This document shows, in pieces, positions 60,621 to 64,000 of a stretch of 64,000 nucleotides of DNA (position 1 is the stretch's first letter; the number at the start of each line of letters is the position of its first letter). A model generated the notes under the pieces. That model worked only from the letters and a program-made list of their open reading frames with translations. It had not been told where the DNA came from and did no database searches. This DNA is from Moheibacter sediminis (GTDB lineage: Bacteria > Bacteroidota > Bacteroidia > Flavobacteriales > Weeksellaceae). The stretch lies in assembly GCF_900176425.1 (NCBI RefSeq), contig NZ_FWXS01000002.1:124001-188000 (forward strand), in the 5' to 3' direction. Made by a program: the position numbers and the translations under genes.

Positions 60621-61190
60621 CTAGGAGAGGTTGTATTTTTTTGTGATCCAGATGTAAATCTTGTAAAAAATCAATCCGAATATCAGTCCCATCGCTCCAC
60701 CGCAAATTACGTCTAAAGGAAAATGTACACCCAAATATATACGGCTGTAAGAGATTACAATTGCCCATACGAGTAGTGCATAGATTAACCATTTAATTTT
60801 ATCCTTGAAAATTAAGCCTAAGAATATCGCAAGCGCGATGTGATTGGAAGCATGTGCGGAAGTGAAACCGTGAGCTCCACGTCTTTCGCATCCTACGGGA
60901 CGCATGATTCCTTCAAACTCTTTTGTGAAACAAGGGCGTAATCTTAAAAAAGTTCCTTTGAAAAAATTAGTTATCTGATCTGTCAAAGCAATCATCAGAA
61001 TTGTAAGTCCTAAAATGATGAACATGTTTTTCCACCCGAAATTTCTGTAAACCAGATAAACTAAAAAAATATAGAGTGGAACCCAATAGAAACGTTCTGA
61101 GATAAAAGTCCAAAAACCATCCCACATGGGAGTTCCTAATGTGTTCAGGTATAAAAATAAGTCTTTATCTAACTGGATTATTTCCTGCAC
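60621..61190 (-). CDS. PAP2-family phosphatase
   Basis: The 189-residue membrane protein has five or six helices and the three PAP2 motifs in order: KGTFLRLRPCF, TSAHASNHIA (in place of PSGH) and SRIYLGVHFPLDV. It should dephosphorylate a lipid such as undecaprenyl pyrophosphate or phosphatidate. The start is a GTG that shares its first base with the tatA stop (TAGTG), so it is translationally coupled to tatA. Its end is 1 bp from the convergent hisE stop, with no terminator between. Confidence 0.88.
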   Translation of the reverse strand: MQEIIQLDKDLFLYLNTLGTPMWDGFWTFISERFYWVPLYIFLVYLVYRNFGWKNMFIILGLTILMIALTDQITNFFKGTFLRLRPCFTKEFEGIMRPVGCERRGAHGFTSAHASNHIALAIFLGLIFKDKIKWLIYALLVWAIVISYSRIYLGVHFPLDVICGGAMGLIFGLIFYKIYIWITKKYNLS

Positions 61191-61480
61191 TATTTACGTT
61201 TTACCGGACCCAATGCATCTTCAATAGTTTCTTCAACTTCTTTCTTAGAATCTTCGATTGTATCTTGAATGTCTTTCACGGGATTGATGTCATCCACAGG
61301 ATTCATGATTTCACGTTTGATGTCTTCTGTTGCCTCTTTCATGGCACGAATTCCTTGCCCTAATCCTCTTGCTATTTCAGGGATTTTTTTAGGACCGAAT
61401 ATAATTACCGCAAAAAGAAGAATTATCGTTAATTCTTGAAAACTGATAAATGCCGGAAGTATTGTTAATGAATTCATCAT
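61190..61480 (-). CDS. tatA: Twin-arginine translocase subunit TatA/E
   Basis: The protein has an N-terminal helix (ISFQELTIILLFAVIIFGPKKIPEIARGLGQGIRAMKEA) followed by an amphipathic helix and an acidic tail. It forms the Tat pore for folded proteins. The start is placed at 61480 or the next ATG at 61477. An ATG 15 bp further upstream at 61495 would lie inside the promoter. The GP-KKIPE hinge and short length fit TatA rather than TatB. The PAP2 gene follows. Confidence 0.9.
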   Translation of the reverse strand: MMNSLTILPAFISFQELTIILLFAVIIFGPKKIPEIARGLGQGIRAMKEATEDIKREIMNPVDDINPVKDIQDTIEDSKKEVEETIEDALGPVKRK

Positions 61481-61482
61481 TG

Positions 61483-61490
61483 CAAATGTA
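61483..61490 (-). promoter_or_regulatory. -7 promoter box of tatA, abutting the start codon
   Basis: TACATTTG on the - strand ends 2 nt before the ATG at 61480. The predicted start point falls in or next to the ATG at 61477. Confidence 0.55.
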
Positions 61491-61506
61491 AACAATCTGT
61501 AATAAA

Positions 61507-61534
61507 AAAACTCCGAAATTGCTTCCGGAGTTTT
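61507..61534 (-). terminator. Terminator of secDF
   Basis: AAAACTCCG (61507-61515) pairs with CGGAGTTTT (61526-61534), followed by a T-run on the - strand. It lies 16 bp upstream of the tatA promoter and separates the two transcripts. Confidence 0.8.
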
Positions 61535-61557
61535 CTATTTTAACTTTGTATTATCAA

Positions 61558-64000
61558 TTATATTTTTTTAGCATCTTCTTTATTCTTACTCAAATCATAC
61601 ATAATCTGAGATGAAATATAAATAGATGAATAAGTTCCGACAATTACTCCAATCAACATCGCAAACATAAATCCTTTGATGGTTTCACCTCCGAAAATGA
61701 AGATGATTAAAATTACCAAGAACATACTGATCGAGTTGTTGATAGTTCTTGAAAGGGTATTGTTGGTTGCATTGTTAATCAATTCATAAAGCGGCATTTT
61801 CGGGTGTAATCCGATGTATTCACGGATACGGTCAAAAATTACCACCGAGTCATTTAATGAATAACCGATTACTGTCAAAATTGCTGCGATAAATGCCTGG
61901 TCAATTTCCAGGTTAAAAGGAAGAACTCCTTTGAACAAAGAGAACAAACCAAGAATCACGATAACATCATGCGCAACTCCGGCAACGATACCTACACCAT
62001 ACTGCCATTTGAATCGGAACAAAATGTACAGTCCTACACCTAACAATGCCAAAACAACAGCAATGATTGAGTCTCTTGTGATGTCACTTGCGATGGTCGG
62101 TCCAACTTTTACAGAAGATAAGATACCGATGGTCGTTCCGTCTGCTGAGAACTGTTCATAAGTCATATTCGCAGGAAGGAAAGTCTTCACGCCGTTGTAG
62201 ATTTTTTGTTTGATTTCATCATCTACAGCTGTCGCTTCTTCTTCAGCTTTGTATTTAGTTGTAATTTTTACTTGGTTTGATGGTCCGAAGATCTTCACTT
62301 CCGGTGTGTATTTAGTACCACTTTCATCTATCAAAGTTTCTTCGATACTTTGTGCAACATCATTTGCATTTACTGGCTTTTCAAATCTTACCGTATAAGT
62401 TCTGCCCCCTTGGAAATCAATTCCTAAATCTAATCCTCTGATTGCCAATGAAGCAATACAAAGAATAGAAACCACAATTGAAATTATATAGAACATTTTA
62501 CGTTTTGACATGAAGTCAATTTTCATTCCCTGGAACCAATTTTTTGTAATTGATGTATAGAAAGAAACATTTTTATTTTTCTCGAAACGTTTTTCTACGA
62601 AATATCTCGTTAAGAAAATTGCAGTAAACATCGATAACAATAAACCGATAATCAATGTAGTTGCAAAACCTTGAACCGGACCTTTACCAAAAATCAATAA
62701 GATAATTGCGGTAAGGATTGAAGTTACGTTCGTATCTACGATTGCAGAAATTGCACCTTTCCATGAATAAGCGATAGAAACTGCTTCTTTTATATTTTTA
62801 CCTAAAAATAATTCGTCTTTTACCCTTTCGTTGATAATAATGTTGGCGTCAATTGCCATCGCAATCGTCAAGATAACACCCGCAATACCAGGAAGTGACA
62901 AGGTCGCACCCATCGAAACCATAATTCCTAAAAGGAATAAAATATTCAAAACCAAAGCAATGTTTGCAAATACACCTGCTTGGCTGTAGTAGAAAATCAT
63001 CCAAACCAAAATCAAGACAAATACCGCAACGAATGCAATCAATGAACTGTTGATGGCTTCTTGTCCGAGTGATGGTCCTACAACTTCCGCCTGAACGATT
63101 TTTGCTGAAGCCGGTAAGCTACCTGCTTGTAATATGTTTGCTAAATCTTGTGCTTCTGTCAAGGTGAAGTTTCCGGAAATCTGTGAGTTTCCTCCTAAAA
63201 TCGGTTCGTTGATGCTTGGAGCTGAATAAACCAAATGATCCAAAACAATTGCAACGCTTTCTCTTGACTGTCCGCCTTTCTGGCTCAATTCCGTGGTAAG
63301 TCTTCCCCAGTCACGTGCTCCCGCAGTTGTCATTTGCATAGAGACGATTGGTTCATTTGAAATAGAACCTGCATTTCTTTCACCTCTTGCTTCTTTTACA
63401 GCGTCCCCACCCAAAAGTGGGTTTCCTTCAGCATTTCCGCTCAAAACATATAATTCTAATGAATTACTTGCCGGAGCGTTTTTGCCTAACTGCATTGTTT
63501 TGTTAGCCCAGAAATATTTGAAATTTCTGATTGATGAAGGCATTTCTGCTTTTAACAATGAAGATTTCAAAACTTTATTTACAACAGCTGTATCTTTGGT
63601 TTGCACAACAAAAGTAGAATTACTTGGAGAAGGCTGCATGATTGTCTGCAGGCTTTGAACGTCTGTAATTCCAAATTTAGATGGAGTCAAACCATAAAAG
63701 AAAGAAACTACGTCTTGTCTTCCTGCTTCAACTTTCCAAAATTCCAGTTTCGCTGTACTTTGTAATAATCTTTTTACACGTTCAGTATCTTTAACTCCCG
63801 GTAATTCCACCAAGATACGTCCGTCACCACGGCTACCCAAACGCTGAACGACAGGCTGAACTACACCAAACTGGTCGATACGTGAGGAAATTACCTGATA
63901 AGCAGTCCCGATTTTCGCATCGATGTCTGCTTTTACAGTTTCTTTTACAACTTCATCGGTATCGTTAAATTTGATTTTCTCAGCATTCTGGCGCGTTCCG
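61558..64000 (-). CDS. secDF: Protein translocase SecDF fusion (N-terminus cut by window)
   Basis: The reading frame stays open from the stop at 61558 to the window edge, at least 814 codons. It includes SecD elements (ISSRIDQFGVVQPVVQRLGSRGDGRILVELPGVKD; later the periplasmic base and the GxxSLPGIAGVILTIAMAIDANIIINER motif). It continues through a SecF part (GIDFQGGRTYTVRFEKP; IGYSLNDSVVIFDRIREYIG; RTINNSISMFLVILIIF). The fused form, with about twelve helices, uses the proton gradient to help Sec export. The N-terminal first helix is outside the window. Confidence 0.95.
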   Translation of the reverse strand, partial: GTRQNAEKIKFNDTDEVVKETVKADIDAKIGTAYQVISSRIDQFGVVQPVVQRLGSRGDGRILVELPGVKDTERVKRLLQSTAKLEFWKVEAGRQDVVSFFYGLTPSKFGITDVQSLQTIMQPSPSNSTFVVQTKDTAVVNKVLKSSLLKAEMPSSIRNFKYFWANKTMQLGKNAPASNSLELYVLSGNAEGNPLLGGDAVKEARGERNAGSISNEPIVSMQMTTAGARDWGRLTTELSQKGGQSRESVAIVLDHLVYSAPSINEPILGGNSQISGNFTLTEAQDLANILQAGSLPASAKIVQAEVVGPSLGQEAINSSLIAFVAVFVLILVWMIFYYSQAGVFANIALVLNILFLLGIMVSMGATLSLPGIAGVILTIAMAIDANIIINERVKDELFLGKNIKEAVSIAYSWKGAISAIVDTNVTSILTAIILLIFGKGPVQGFATTLIIGLLLSMFTAIFLTRYFVEKRFEKNKNVSFYTSITKNWFQGMKIDFMSKRKMFYIISIVVSILCIASLAIRGLDLGIDFQGGRTYTVRFEKPVNANDVAQSIEETLIDESGTKYTPEVKIFGPSNQVKITTKYKAEEEATAVDDEIKQKIYNGVKTFLPANMTYEQFSADGTTIGILSSVKVGPTIASDITRDSIIAVVLALLGVGLYILFRFKWQYGVGIVAGVAHDVIVILGLFSLFKGVLPFNLEIDQAFIAAILTVIGYSLNDSVVIFDRIREYIGLHPKMPLYELINNATNNTLSRTINNSISMFLVILIIFIFGGETIKGFMFAMLIGVIVGTYSSIYISSQIMYDLSKNKEDAKKI

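Overview
The window is an AT-rich chromosomal segment from a member of the Bacteroidota, almost certainly class Flavobacteriia and possibly Weeksellaceae; the family is a guess. The evidence is: promoters of the Bacteroidota type (a -7 box TAnnTTTG) with little Shine-Dalgarno signal; two secreted proteases with C-terminal type IX secretion (T9SS) sorting domains; an S46 dipeptidyl-peptidase; and many Bacteroidota-restricted families (DUF4199, DUF4397, DUF4269, DUF1573, head GIN, GlmU-like proteins). I see no rRNA, tRNA, CRISPR array, prophage or insertion sequence. Most of the window is ordinary core genome.

Layout. 1-592: end of a TerC family gene, cut by the window. 1047-3847 (-): small lipoprotein, TPR sensor kinase and response regulator. 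4215-4949 (+): probable membrane-anchored protein with an HTH-like N-terminus. 5002-11567 (-): a secreted protein, DPP11-type peptidase, T9SS metalloprotease, lipoprotein and TlpA-like thioredoxin. 11621-15197 (-): tightly packed lipid-related operon (PlsC, acyl-ACP desaturase, thioredoxin-like protein, PhyH dioxygenase, DUF4269). 15278-20328 (-): DUF4199, GT2, DUF695-like protein, GIN lipoprotein, phosphosugar mutase. 20418-21964 (-): aroB-msrB. 22064-25741 (+): GlmU-like protein, a cysteine-synthase/CBS-type enzyme and an alpha-oxoamine synthase. The last two may form a sulfonolipid (capnine) or sphingolipid base module.

25829-32546: DUF4397 lipoprotein (-), then lpdA, glmM, a TPR protein and a phosphoesterase on +, with a GlsB-like membrane protein on - between lpdA and glmM. 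32596-39537 (-): alpha/beta hydrolase, Crp/Fnr regulator, photolyase, acyl-CoA ligase, MATE pump with a small acidic protein, DUF1573. 39642-42577 (+): valS and a small ORF. 42698-48425 (+): complete seven-gene Mrp Na+/H+ antiporter operon. 48443-53054 (-): VOC protein, T9SS subtilase, MutS2-like protein without an Smr domain. 53098-56000 (+): ung, a Xre/RES toxin-antitoxin pair and fumarylacetoacetase. 56339-58996 (-): citrate synthase and enolase. 59135-60619 (+): DUF4407 protein and a stand-alone HisE. 60621-64000 (-): PAP2 phosphatase, TatA and SecDF (its N-terminus lies outside the window).

The noncoding DNA holds much of the unexplained structure. There are three unrelated palindromic intergenic elements (15209-15263, 28081-28157, 56027-56144) and two terminators sharing the same loop sequence. 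Several -7 boxes sit so close to start codons that leaderless mRNAs are likely. A 22-bp perfect palindrome and helically phased heptamers lie upstream of the HTH-like gene. The best candidates for under-described biology are the two-enzyme lipid module, the membrane-anchored HTH-like protein and the intergenic repeats.
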